From Laburnicola sp. R22_1 (Eukaryota > Ascomycota > Dothideomycetes > Pleosporales > Didymosphaeriaceae): a stretch of DNA of 64,000 nt. Position 1 is the first letter of the stretch, and the number at the start of each line of letters is the position of its first letter. Below are positions 32,278 through 43,500 of the stretch, one piece after another. The notes under the pieces are model-generated. The model saw nothing but the letters and a program-made list of their open reading frames with translations, ran no database searches and was not told the origin of the DNA. The stretch spans positions 558,001 to 622,000 of the forward strand of contig JACONQ010000005.1 in assembly GCA_014281115.1 (NCBI GenBank). The letters are read 5' to 3'. A program made the position numbers and the translations under genes.

Positions 32278-35200
32278 TAACCTCCCTTTTAAGGCCTAAA
32301 ATAGAAAGAAAAGTATATAAAAATAGGGTGTTTTAGCAGATTTTTAATAGAACTAGCACTATTTTTGGGCTAAAAAGGGCTAGAATAGGGGTAATAGGCC
32401 TCTATAGTTCTAGCAGTAGCCTTAGTTTTTAATTTAGGTACTATTTAGTAAAAATATTAAGAAAAGTAGTTAGGGATAAATTAGTGCTAGAGTAGAAACT
32501 ATATTTTAGCATTTAGCATTTTACTAATAAAGTATATTCTTAGCTCTAATACTATATAAAAATATAGTTAGCTAAAAGTTTTCTAGTTAGTTTATTATAC
32601 ACTAGTATAATTATATTATATAAAATTTTCTACTACTATAGAAAAGCGTTTTAAAAAATATTAACTTAACTATATAATTTTTAATTAGGGCAGAGTAGCT
32701 TCTAAAGCTATAGGAGTTACTAGCAATAAGAGAGAACAGCTAGGAGGTAAAAAGTCTATTTAGAGAATTAAAGGTACTAAAAAGTAATAGGTATCTAGCT
32801 ACGCGCGTAAGCCTAAAAGCGTATAGGTATTAAAAAGTAATAGGCACCTAGCTAAGTACGCCTAATATAGCGCTTTAACCCTATTTTTATAAGGATATTA
32901 TCTTTAGGGATAGGCTTTAAAAGTGTATTTTAAAAGGCAGCGTTTAGCTAAATAGATAAATATTTTAATAGACTAGCTTACTTAAAATACTTTTAATAGT
33001 AAACTTTAATTAGTAAAGGAGAGTTAATAAAGGTATTAGTAGAATAATAAGTTAGGTTAGAGTTATACTCTTCCTATACTATCTAGTACTTTAGTATTCT
33101 ATAGTCTACTTTGCTATTAAGGATATAAGAAACTAGCCACTTAGGAACTCTATCTACCTTAATAGGTAATTTTAAAGATTGTAATTAATTTAGTAAGGGA
33201 TTATTTAAATCTTTTTAAAGCCTATTAGCGTAGAATACTAGGTAAACTCTTATATACTATAGGAGTTTAAGTATAAAGGAGTAGCCTTTCTTGTCTATAA
33301 TTAGGTATAGTTTTTTTATTTAATAATTTAACTTATCTAATAGGCGTTTAGTAATAAATCCCTTTAGAGTAATAAAGAGCTAGTCCCTAATATTAAAATT
33401 AATAGCTTATCTGTGTTTATTAGCTTATTCTAATTGCATTTTTAGGCAATAAATATATTAGTATAGGCAGTATTATAGATAAATTTATAGGCTTTAGTGT
33501 AGGCCTTAACCTATACTATAGTCTTTTCTAAAGTAATATTATCTAGAGATTTAGTAACTAATTAGGTACGCTTATACTAGTTCTAGTAAAAGTATAGCTA
33601 ATACCTAAACTTAATCTTAAAAAAAGAAACTCTAGTGCTATTATAGGGTAGTATTGCGTAGGCCTAGTCTATACTAGGTAGTAAATCTAACTAGTTGTTT
33701 TAATAAAAGTTAATAAACAGACGTAGACAGTAGTTAAGATACTAATTATAATTTTAGTTTAGCTATTAGTTTATAGATACTTTACTATAAAGAAAAGTTA
33801 CTTACTACCTATAAGCTAGTATAAAGTAGCTAAGAAAGTAGTAATAAACTAGGGGCCGCAGTTAGAAACAATTAATTAAGGGGGCTAAAAACTCTAAATA
33901 TATACTAATAGTAGAGATTAGTAGCTTATTTAGTAGTAACTATCTTATAGTAGGATATAGAAAAGGCATACTTAAATAGATGGTAATAAGATACTATTAT
34001 ATTTTTATACTCTTTTTTATCTTTAGAGAATAATTTAAAATTAATTAAGATATCTTACTAAATAATTTTAGGGATAGGAAGTAAGTATAAGAAGTCTAGC
34101 TTTCTATCTAGTAGGGGCTTACTATACTAGCAGTCTTTATAATTAGAAGTATACCTATTAATATTAGCGTTTATTTTCTTCTAGTAATATAACTAGTATA
34201 ATAGCTAAAGAGTTTTTTATAAACTTAAATAGGTAGTAACCTAATAAGTATATACTATATAAATTAGATACGTTTAGAGAAACTCTATAAAGGAAACTAC
34301 TAGACGGTCTTTATAGAGAAGCAACCTAAAAAGGGTAAGGGCAAAACCTAATAATTCTAAATAGGCTATTTCTTTAAGCAATTTAAGCAACTTATATATT
34401 TAACTAATATATAGTAGGCAATTAATAAGTATATAAGAATAGGCTCCTTTAGGGCTTATATTAATATTTTCTTTCTCCTATTCTATAATTATAATAGCTA
34501 TAAGGGCTACTTTAGTAGTATCTAGTAGGTGTAAAAGGAAAACTAGGTTTAAGCCTTTTAATCCTTTTTCTTCTATAACTTTAGCTTATTCTATTTTCTA
34601 AATAGCGTATTAGCTATAATATTTATAGTGCCTAGTTAGTACATAATTTAATAATAGTACTTAGATAGCTTCTTAGACTAATAGGCTTACTATAAAGAGA
34701 GCTTACGCTTAGTGCTAAATTATTTAAGGGCCTAATAATTAGTAATAATATTAAAGGGCTTAGCAGTTTAGAGGCTAATTAGTTACACTCTTTATTCTAA
34801 AAGGCCCTGTATAACTACTAATATTTTCTTATTATAAATATTATAATTTAACTTAGTAGACTTTATTAATTTAGAGTACTATATAACTAGGCGCTAGGTA
34901 TTATTAGATTATAGTTAACTAAAAAAGCTTATATTAATACTATTACTAGAGTTAGTTTCTAAATAGGTAATCTAAAATAGAAAGTACTAGGAAACTAGGA
35001 TATTACTAGCTATAAAATACTTTATAGCTTTAAAGGTAGCGTATTTCTAGTCTCTAAAGGTATAAAAAGCACTATTTTTTAGTAGCTTAATTAGGGGGTA
35101 AACAACCTACCTATAGTAAGAAAGAAAGAAGTAGTAGTACTTATAAAAGCCTAAAAGCTCTATAATACTTTAAGTATTATAGGCTCTTATTATTTCTAAA

Positions 35201-35375
35201 TTATAGTAGTCTTTATAGAGTCCTTATAGATTTCTTTAGTGCTAATAATATATTTTAAGAACTTAGTTTCTATTATAGTAAATTTGCATTTCTTAAAATT
35301 AGCTTAAAAATTAGTATTCCTTAAGTAAATTGGAACCTTATAGATATATTCTTTATATTCTAGAGAATCTTTAAA

Positions 35376-35603
35376 AAGATAAGAATATTATTAATATATA
35401 CTATATAGAAGTTATTTAAATAATTATCTAGAATGCTATTAATAAACTATTAAAAAGTAGTGGGACTATTATAGAGACTAAAGGGTAAGACCCTATACTT
35501 ACAATTTCTATACTAGATGTAAAAAGTAGTTAGCGCTTTAGTCTTTAGGGTAAGCTAAATTTAGTAAAATACTTAGCAAATATTAAGCTTAGTAAAGAGT
35601 CTT
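35376..35603 (-). pseudogene. Element 1 reverse transcriptase relic
   Basis: A single minus-strand frame preserves the Ty3/gypsy RT core. It starts LFTKLNI, continues through YRVLPFSLYNSPTTF, and ends at the catalytic box VYINNILIF (35,376-35,399), where the usual YxDD reads YINN after G-to-A transitions. Six or more in-frame stops occur, at positions expected for Gln/Trp. It is non-functional. Confidence 0.9.
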
Positions 35604-35649
35604 ACTCTAAAAAGATATATAAGTGTCTTCTTAATAAGTAAAATTGCTA

Positions 35650-35762
35650 TGTGGCATTATTTTATCTACCTAGGGGTAGGACGACAAAGGCTTTCATCTT
35701 AAATAACATAATAAAAAAGCAAAGCCCCCTACTTAGTAACTAAAAAAGGCGTAAAAAGGTAA
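35650..35762 (+). repeat. Left terminal inverted repeat of Element B
   Basis: About 113 bp, the reverse complement of 42,889-43,002. Key blocks are ctaggggtag, aggctttcatcttaaataa and aaaagcaaagcccccta. It is less RIP-mutated than its surroundings. Confidence 0.88.
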
Positions 35763-35819
35763 TTAAAAAAAGCGTATTAAAACTGCTAAGCGAGCTTAGC
35801 GGTCTTAGCGTAAGGCTCT

Positions 35820-36106
35820 TATAAGGGCGGTACACGGCCTTATAGGGCAAACCTCTCTAGGACAGCTAGAATAGTTAAAAGAGCTAGTTAAATTAAGACT
35901 ATTTTAAGATAGTATATAAGAAAGAGACGTAGGGGGCCCTTTCTTATATAAAGGGTAGCGTAGAGCATAGGCCTACGCTAGCCACACACTAACACTAACT
36001 AGAAAAGGCGCCTTTAGGAAGGTAAAAGGCATAGATAGGGGAAATAGAGTATAAAAGAAAGGTAATAGAGTATACTTAGTAGGGAGACTAGTATAGAACT
36101 ATTATA
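35820..36106. repeat. Left (3') LTR of Element 2
   Basis: 287 bp, equal in length to the right copy. It is heavily RIP-mutated; its last 45 bp read tata where the right LTR keeps tgttaca/ccggcac. Confidence 0.93.
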
Positions 36107-37924
36107 TAACCCCTTTTTAAAGTCTAAAAATAGAAAGGAAAGTATATAAAAATAGAGTGTTTTAGCAGATTTTTAACATAACTAGTACTATTTTAGGGCT
36201 AAAGAGGGTTGCAATAGGGGCAATAGGCCCCTATAGTTTTAATAGTGGCCTTAGATTTTAATTTAGTTACTATTTAGTAGAGATATTAAGGAAAGTTATT
36301 AGGGATAAATTAGTAGATTAGTAGAAAAACATAGTAGAAACTATATCTTAGCGTTTAGCGTTTTACTAATAGAGCGCATTCTTAGCTCTAATACTATATA
36401 AAAACGTAGTTAGCTAAAAAATTTTTTAGTTAGTTTATTACGCGTAGGCGCATTTACATTATATAATATTTTCTAGTACTATAAAAGAGTATTTAAAAAT
36501 ATATTAACCTAACTATATAGTTTTTAATTAGGGTAGAGTAGCTCCTAAAGCTATAGATACTACTAGTAGTAGTAAGAATATCTAGGGGTAGAAGTGCTAA
36601 AAGTTATAAGTGCCCTACGCGCGCGTGTTAGTTAGAATACTACTAAATTAATAGTAAGCTAGCTAGTAGAGAAGCTACTAAGAGTAAGGGCGCTAAAAGC
36701 AATAGGTGCCTATGTGTAATAGACTAGCTAGGGAGCTACTTAACTAGTAGTAAACTAGGCCACCTATTTTAGTAGCTTAGAGTGCCCCTAGAGGCAGAAT
36801 AAGTTAGGTAACTAGTGGATTAAAGTAAGGGCTAATAATTAGGGGGCAGTTTCTAATTATTAGCAGTCTAGAAGATTTTAATAGGCAGTTTACTATTAGA
36901 TTTATTACCTAAGCATTCTTCCTATAAAAAGTTAGACTTATAGTTAATTAGGTTAGTAAATTTAAGGTTATTATTAAGGAGGTTATTATAATAGGTAGGC
37001 TCTTTATCCTCTAATCTACTATTATAATAGACGGCGCTATAATCTTTAGGGCTATTACTATAGTAAGTAATACTAAGTTCTCCTTCTTAGTTAGCAATTT
37101 AGTGGGGCAGAAGGATGCTAACCTAAGTTATTCTAGCTAGGGTAGTTTTAATTAAATAGTTAATTCTATAGGTAAGAGCTACCTAATCTATAAATTAGTT
37201 CTCTAGTAGGTTTATAGTCTCTAGGTCTAGGGTTAGAGATAAGACTTAGATCCTACCACACAATTCCTAGGGACTAGTCTTACTAGTGGCTTCCTTAGGT
37301 AGTAGGGATAGGGTAACCAAAAGGCAATTTATTATCTAATAGTTCCTTATCTAAGGAAGGTAGCTTAATAGCCTTAACACTACTATCTTTATTAAAGGCG
37401 TTCTTATAGCTTAGTTTCTAATAAGCCTTTAAGTATGTTCTAATAACTAAGATAGTGAGGCTAGGAAGCTAGACAGAAATCTCCTTAAAGACACTCTAGT
37501 TAGCTTTTAATAAGCAAGTTATTTAGTAGGCATAGTTCTACTTTTTAAGTAGGCTATCCTATTAGGTAGCGTTATCCTAGTAGAAAGAGTTAAGCAGTAG
37601 AGAAGTCTATAGTAGGATAAGGTTGCTAGCAAAGGTTAGATTCTTGTTATCTTTCTAACAAAGACAGTGGTTCTAAGCGTTAACTAGGCAGTTAGCTTAC
37701 TTAAAAAATTTCGTACTAATAATAAGATTATAGTCTCCTATTTTACAAAAAAAACTATATAGTAATGCTACGTCTATTAATATTAAGCTAGACTATAAAA
37801 TAGATATCCACTTTTGTGCTTCTCTTTTCTATAAAGTTCTTAAGGGGGATTAGTGTCTTTAAGTAGAGAAGTTTAGCTTTAAGCTATTTTTATACTACCT
37901 TTATATATCTTAAAGCGACAAGAT

Positions 37925-38356
37925 TATAAGCGCTAGCACTAGTATCTATTAAAACTTATAACCTAAGAGCTACCCCTTAAAATTTAATTTACACTAGCAT
38001 AACTAGCTAGAAGCCTCTAAATAGCTTAGAAACCCTTACTATCTTGCCGCCTATAGGCAGCAATTTTAGTTTAGTATTTATGTTTTGTAGTTAAAATTAT
38101 AGTTTATCTAAATTAATTAGTTTAGTAGCTTCTATATAAGCTACTAGATTAGAGTGGTCTAGTAGTGCGTATTTAAAGCCATATTATCTAACAAATTATC
38201 TGCCATTAAATTAAAGTAGTAGGTAATACTAAGTTTATTTAAATTAAGATTATTCTCTGCTTCTATATTTACTTATATAGCTATCTTAAAGTAGTAGTAT
38301 AAATATAGGCCTCTAAGTTTCTTGCCGTAGCTAAAGTAGGCGTTATGCTTTATACA
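37925..38356 (-). pseudogene. Element 2 gag/protease relic
   Basis: On the minus strand, 37,925-37,956 reads VLIDTSASA, a decayed retropepsin D-[ST]-G motif with Gly changed to Ser by G-to-A. Upstream, about 38,310-38,356, reads C-x-KHNAYFSYGKK-x-RG-x-Y. That is plausibly a CCHC zinc knuckle whose Cys codons became Tyr (TGC to TAC). Order and spacing (gag before protease) fit an LTR retrotransposon. The knuckle is less certain than the protease. Confidence 0.6.
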
Positions 38357-40527
38357 CTATATTTTACTCTAATTATAGAGAGTTAAAAAGAAAGGAGCAG
38401 ATTTAAAATAGAGTGTTTATTTTCTAGTTGCTATGTATAAGGGCGTTAATCTAAAGGATAGTACCTTATAAGGAGTCCTTATATGCGTCTAGAAAGGGTT
38501 TATTATACTATTATTATAGAGAGTGTAGTTGGCTGTAGTTATTTAGCGTTTAATTGCTAGGTAGTTATTATTAGAGTTTTCTATCTCTCTTTAAAGTATT
38601 AACTTGAGACTCCTAGTTAACTTAAGTTATAATTTGTTTTTTTAAGTCTTTATATTTAGTTTACCTTTCCTAGCTAGACTCTTAAAAGCCTATAGAAATA
38701 TTTAGACGTTTATTTTATTAGAAAGAAAGAGCTTATAAAACTTCCTATATGCCTATTAGAGAGTAAAGAAATTATAGTAAGTCTTTTCTAGAAATTTAAA
38801 AAGTGCTTTAAGTCTATAATTTTCTTAGAGGGCCTAATTTATTTAACGCTAATTTTGCGCTGCCTCTTAAGGCGCGCCTCTAAGGCGGTTAAGAATAGCT
38901 TCTATAAGGTTATTTTAATCTTCATTATTATTATTACCTTAGTAATAGTCTATGTTTACGCGAATCTTATTACGCATATTTTTTAGCTAATCTTTAATAC
39001 TAGGACTAAGTTAACCTTTTCTATAGTACTTATTAATATTAGGTAGCTTTTTAGAGTATTTTAGCTTAGATACACTAAAGGTAATAAAAGTATATCTGCC
39101 CTAGAGTATATCTATCTAGGCACTATTAGTAAGCTTAGTTTATATATATTTAGGGACTAGAAAGTAGTAAAGGGTATTATCTAGTTATAAAGTAGGCACT
39201 ATAAGCTAGGGCAAATAATAGAGTGTATGTTAGAGCGCTAGCTAGGGCGTATATTAAAACGCAACTAGATAGAATAAGCTCTACTTAGTTATATAAGAGC
39301 GGCGCAAACTATATAGTAGATTAGGTGTTTCTAGGCTAGGGTTTTTTAGAGGTATATAAGTGCGGTGCTATAAATTATAAGTATCTTTAATAAAAAGAAG
39401 AGCTTTATTAGAGGTAAATAAGTCCTTTTTAATAGCTGTGTTATTAGTACTATTAGAGTGGAATTAAAATCTCTCCTTTATTATATATATTATAGTATAA
39501 AGTATCTATGCCTTAAGTATAGTAAAAGCTTATTTAAATATATTAGCACGCTTATATAAAGCCTAAATAATACTTTCTTATTTAGAGTTGTCTTTAGACT
39601 TTATAATAGCCCTAGCTACTAATTTTAATAACTTCTCTAAAAGCAGGCCTTAAGAAAAGCAATATTAAGCCTAAAGCTAATAGGTAGTAAGTAATTATTT
39701 TATTTCTAAGCTATGCTAGAGTAATTAGTCTAGTTTAAATTGCGCTAAAAACGCGCTAAACTTCCTAGTAGCTTTAAGTTTAGCTTTGCCTTAGTGCGTA
39801 AGCTACTTAAAGTCTATTAGTAAAAATTTATTACCTAGCTAATCTATTTTAAGCACAGTAATATATTAATTATGCTTAGGAACATTATAAAAAATTCTAT
39901 TAGGGTAGATCTTTCTAAGTAGTTTAACTATGCTCTTCTTTTTTATAAGGCTAAGGAGGCGACTAGTAGTCTTAAAAGCAACTATTAGTTACTTTTCTTA
40001 CTTAATAAATAACAAATTGCTAGTAAAGTAGAGTAGAAAAATTCTACTATAAGTATTATATAAGCTATTGTTAGTAAAGTATAAATAAACGTCCCCTTTT
40101 ATATTATCTATCCTAGAACTATCTAGGGGTAGAGAGAATATAAGGAACATTCTAGAAGTCTCCTAAATTAAAGGGCGGCAGCTTACTATAGTGTAGGTAG
40201 TAGTAGGATTAAGCAAAGTGAGGGTTATAAAGAGAGTGTAGTAAATAGACCTAGAGTAGTAGATCTTATATAGCGTGTAAGCTAGCGTATAGTCTAAGCT
40301 AGGTAAAAAATAAAGTATAAAATAAAATATATAAAACTTTAACTTTTCTATTATCTCTATAGCCTAACTCTAATCCCCTAGCTCTATACCTTATGCCCTT
40401 ACTATAATAGCGCTAAAAGATAGTTATTAGGCAAGTTAGCTCTATAGAGTGTAGCGTAGTAGTTATTATTTATTAATTATTATTTGTGTTTAAAATATTA
40501 AGACTTCTAGGGCAGCCTCTCTAAAAA

Positions 40528-41085
40528 GACCTTAGCGTAGTATAATAACTACCTAGTATAACTAGTAACTAACAAACTAATACACCCTTACTAACTTATA
40601 GCGGATAGAGAAGTATAAAAGTAGCCTCTTAAATAGATCTTAGTGTAGTGTAATAACTACCTAGCACAACTAGTAACTAACCTAATACACTCTTACCTAC
40701 TCGTAGTGGGTAGAGAAGTTATATTAGTAGTCTTATAGACCTTAGATAGTGTAATAACTACCTAGCATAACTAGTAGCTAACCTAATATACTCTTACCTA
40801 CTTATAGTAGGTAGAGAAGTTATATTAGCAGTCTTATAGACCTTAGGCAGTATAATAACTACCTAGTATAACTAGTAACTAATCTAATATACTCTTACCC
40901 ACTCGCAGTAGGAAGAGAAGTTATATTAGCAGTCTTATAGACCTTAGCGCAAAACTACTATCTAACACAACTAGTAACTAATAAACTAATACACTCTTAC
41001 CTACTTATAGAAGGTAGAGGAGTTGTATTAGTAGTCTTATAGATCTTAGGCAACTACCTAGCATAACTAGTAACTAATAAGGTAA
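40528..41085. repeat. Six-copy 101-108-bp tandem array in the Element 2 leader
   Basis: Units begin at 40,528, 40,636, 40,738, 40,839, 40,940 and 41,042, each opening ga(c/t)cttag and containing taactacctag, aactagta(a/g)ctaa and an actcttac(c)-ac-tagt-ggtagagaagt block. Spacings are 108, 102, 101, 101 and 102 bp. The array lies between the 5' LTR and gag of Element 2 on the minus strand. Copies differ mainly by C/T and G/A transitions, as RIP would produce. Confidence 0.9.
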
Positions 41086-41185
41086 AACTTCTACTAATTT
41101 AACCGCCTATAGGCAGCGTTTTAAGAGAGGAGTAAATATTATATTGCTATTTATAGCTAAATAAAAATAGTTAATCTTAGAATAA

Positions 41186-41472
41186 TACAAGGGCAGTACA
41201 CAGTCTTATAGGGCAAACCTCTCTAGAATAGTTAGAATAGTCAAAAGAGCTAGTTAAATTAAGACTATTTTAAGATAGTAGATAAGAAAGGGATATAGGA
41301 GACCCTTTCTTATATAAAGGGTGGCGTAGGATATAGGCCTATGCTAGCTACACACTAACACTAACTAGAAAAGGCGCCTTTAGGAAAATAAAAGGCATAG
41401 ATAGGGGAAATAGAGTATAAAAGAAAGGTAATAGGATGTTCTTAACAGAGAGGCCGGCACAGGACTGTTACA
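41186..41472. repeat. Right (5') LTR of Element 2
   Basis: 287 bp, ending gccggcacaggactgttaca. The outer about 45 bp are strikingly less mutated than the rest and than the partner LTR. It is followed directly by gctct. Confidence 0.93.
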
Positions 41473-42888
41473 GCTCTTATATGTAAATTTTTTACAAAAA
41501 GGCTACTTAGAACTTTAGAAAAGGAATAAAACTTTAGTGGGGTAATACTATAGTTATTTATTCTTCCTCTACTATTCTAAGTTGTAAACTACTATTTAGA
41601 TTATTGCAAATAATATAAATTAATATATTAATAGGTATATTTTTATAAGTAGTAGGATAAGGGTAATATATACTAGATACACTATTACTCTATTACTATA
41701 TTAAGATTATCTTTAATAAATCTTCTACTATCTCTCTATATCCTACTATCTACTTAGTTAATAGCAGCCCTACTAAGACTAAGATACTTGCGAATACTAA
41801 AGAGTAGACGCTAGAATTTTATATAACTATTACCTAGATAATAACTATACTAAAGTTATATTTTATCTATAAGATACTTATTTAGCGCGAGGAGAAATAG
41901 GTATACTTAACTATTTATAAGGCTATTCTTATCTACTAGTTAGGTTAGCAGCTAGTCTAGTTCGCTAAGAATAGAATAATTATATTCCTATACTAGTAGA
42001 CGTAATTACTCCTTATTAGTAATAGAATTATTTAGTAGGGGATATAAGAGGACTATAAGATGTTTATTAATAAGCTTTAGTATAATAAAAGCGTTATATA
42101 GATTTATAAGATCCTTCTAGCTATTATTACTATTATTACTATTAAGTTAGCTTATCTAAGCAAGTACACCGCATAGTAGCGTAAGCGTAAATAACTAATA
42201 ATAGTAGTAGTAATAAGCTAGGTGTGCTATATATAACGTAAGTAAATCTTATATAGGTTAGAAGCTTATAAGGTATAGATAGGGTACAAGTAAGTTTAAA
42301 CTATTATTGCGTTATTAGGTAGTATTTAAGGTTAGTCTTTAATTAGAATTAGATACTATATATAGTAGTATATAATAATCTTCTATTCTAATCTACTTTA
42401 ACCTTAAACTAAAAAAAGGTTAAAAAAGGTGTTTGGCAAGCCGACTAAAATTGCTATAATATTCTTTTTAGTAATAGTATTAAGCTAGTAGTAATTAATA
42501 TAAAAGCGCTAATCTTTATTTAGCTTTTTAGTAAATTACACTAGAAAAGTAAAGCTAGCGTTACTAGGGACAATAAACCTATACTTAGTATAATTATTAA
42601 TATAGGCTTTAAGGAGTTTAAGGTACTCTAAGAATATACTATATAAAAGCAAGATAGTAAGTATAGAAAAGTCTTTAGTAACGTTATTATAGTAATTAAT
42701 ACCCTTTTAATAAGATAGGAGAACGTTAGAATCTAATTTTAAAAAATAGGCAGGCTTCGCTCTAGCGTATTCTAGCTAGGAGAGCGCTTATTCTATCTTA
42801 GTAAGTAGGTTAGCTTAGGACTTATTATCTAGGCTATGTATCTTACTCTTATAGTCCTTAATAAGTTTAGCTAGCTTATAGAGCCTAG

Positions 42889-43002
42889 TACCTTTTTTAC
42901 GCTCTTTTTAATTACTAAGTAGGAGGCTCTGCTTTTTTTGTTATGTTATTTAAGATGAAAGTCTTTGTTATGCTATCTCTAGATAGTTAATATAACGCCA
43001 CA
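42889..43002 (-). repeat. Right terminal inverted repeat of Element B
   Basis: Inverted partner of 35,650-35,762. It starts taccttttttacgctc and ends ataacgccaca, followed by the ta target duplication. Confidence 0.88.
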
Positions 43003-43004
43003 TA

Positions 43005-43311
43005 GGGGCTAGTATAACTAATAATTATATTAGACTTATAGTCGCTATTTAAAGAAAAGGCTATAGCACTTACTATTAAATAGAATCTCTATAGCTAGAT
43101 ATATAAATATTAATATCTAATACTCTATACTAGTAAGTGTAGAGGGTATATAGAGTAATTATATAAGAAAAGAAAATAATATAATAGAACTAACTTTAGT
43201 GTTAATTGCTTATATCTAAAAAGAGTGTGGATAAAAAGAAGAAAATTCTGCAGTGCATAGGCTGCGACGCATAGGCATTATATAGTAATATTAAAACCTT
43301 AATACCCCTAG
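43005..43311. other. Unassigned sequence between B and Element 3
   Basis: About 300 bp, partly less RIP-mutated near 43,240-43,270 (gcagtgcataggctgcgacgc). It should be the continuation of the host repeat of B, but I could not align it convincingly with a Ty3/gypsy RT upstream region. Confidence 0.4.
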
Positions 43312-43500
43312 TGTAAGGGTGTTACTAGGGCACCTAATAGTTAATAAGATAGAATAGGATAATATTAGAAGGTGAGTAGTAATAAGACAAATCGCTACCC
43401 GCTCTTATCTAAAGTAAGAGTTTTTTATCTAAACCTCCTACTAGGCCTAAAAAAGACATAAGGCTCTATTTAGCTACCTAAGCAACAAGGAGGCCTTATA
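43312..43500. repeat. Left (3') LTR of Element 3
   Basis: 189 bp. It starts tgtaagggtgttactaggg and ends aggccttata (originally ttaca). It aligns by eye with 52,018-52,206 over its full length. Confidence 0.93.

Larger units (their letters stand above)
32002..35649 (-). mobile_element. Element 1: truncated Ty3/gypsy LTR retrotransposon
   Basis: Left LTR (3' LTR in element orientation) at 32,002-32,277. An untranslated segment to about 32,720 follows and is shared with Element 2 (36,107-36,560). The pol-type coding relic on the minus strand runs up to 35,649, where transposon B has inserted at TA. The reverse transcriptase is readable at 35,376-35,603. The matching 5' half and 5' LTR are not found to the right of B, because Elements B and 3 interrupt or replace it. 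It belongs to the same family as Element 2 but retains RT, which Element 2 lacks. Confidence 0.85.
35820..41472 (-). mobile_element. Element 2: LTR retrotransposon, internally deleted, nested in B
   Basis: Two 287-bp LTRs (35,820-36,106; 41,186-41,472) flanked by the perfect 5-bp target duplication gctct (35,815-35,819 and 41,473-41,477); 5,653 bp in all. The element reads on the minus strand: the 5' LTR is on the right, then a six-copy tandem leader (40,528-41,085), a gag relic, a possible CCHC knuckle (about 38,310-38,356), a protease motif (37,925-37,956), and the 3' segment shared with Element 1. I find no RT, RNase H or integrase motif in the remaining 1.4 kb, so it looks like a deletion derivative moved by relatives such as Element 1. 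The second B copy at 62-63 kb preserves the uninterrupted target site. Confidence 0.92.
35650..43002 (+). mobile_element. Element B: TA-flanked DNA transposon, split by Element 2
   Basis: The left terminus TGTGGCATTAT (35,650) and the right terminus (43,002) form inverted repeats of about 113 bp (35,650-35,762 and 42,889-43,002). Both are flanked by the dinucleotide ta (35,648-35,649 and 43,003-43,004), as in the Tc1/mariner superfamily. Removing Element 2 plus one target copy leaves about 1,695 bp. A plus-strand frame at about 41,690-42,000 (with stops) is homologous to the minus-strand frame in the second copy at 62,574-62,831. This suggests a degraded transposase, but I cannot name its family. 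B interrupts Element 1 at its RT gene. Confidence 0.85.

Noticed and set aside
40528..41085. CRISPR-like array of regularly spaced repeats
   Set aside because: Units are full-length tandem repeats without unique spacers, inside a eukaryotic retrotransposon; no cas genes.
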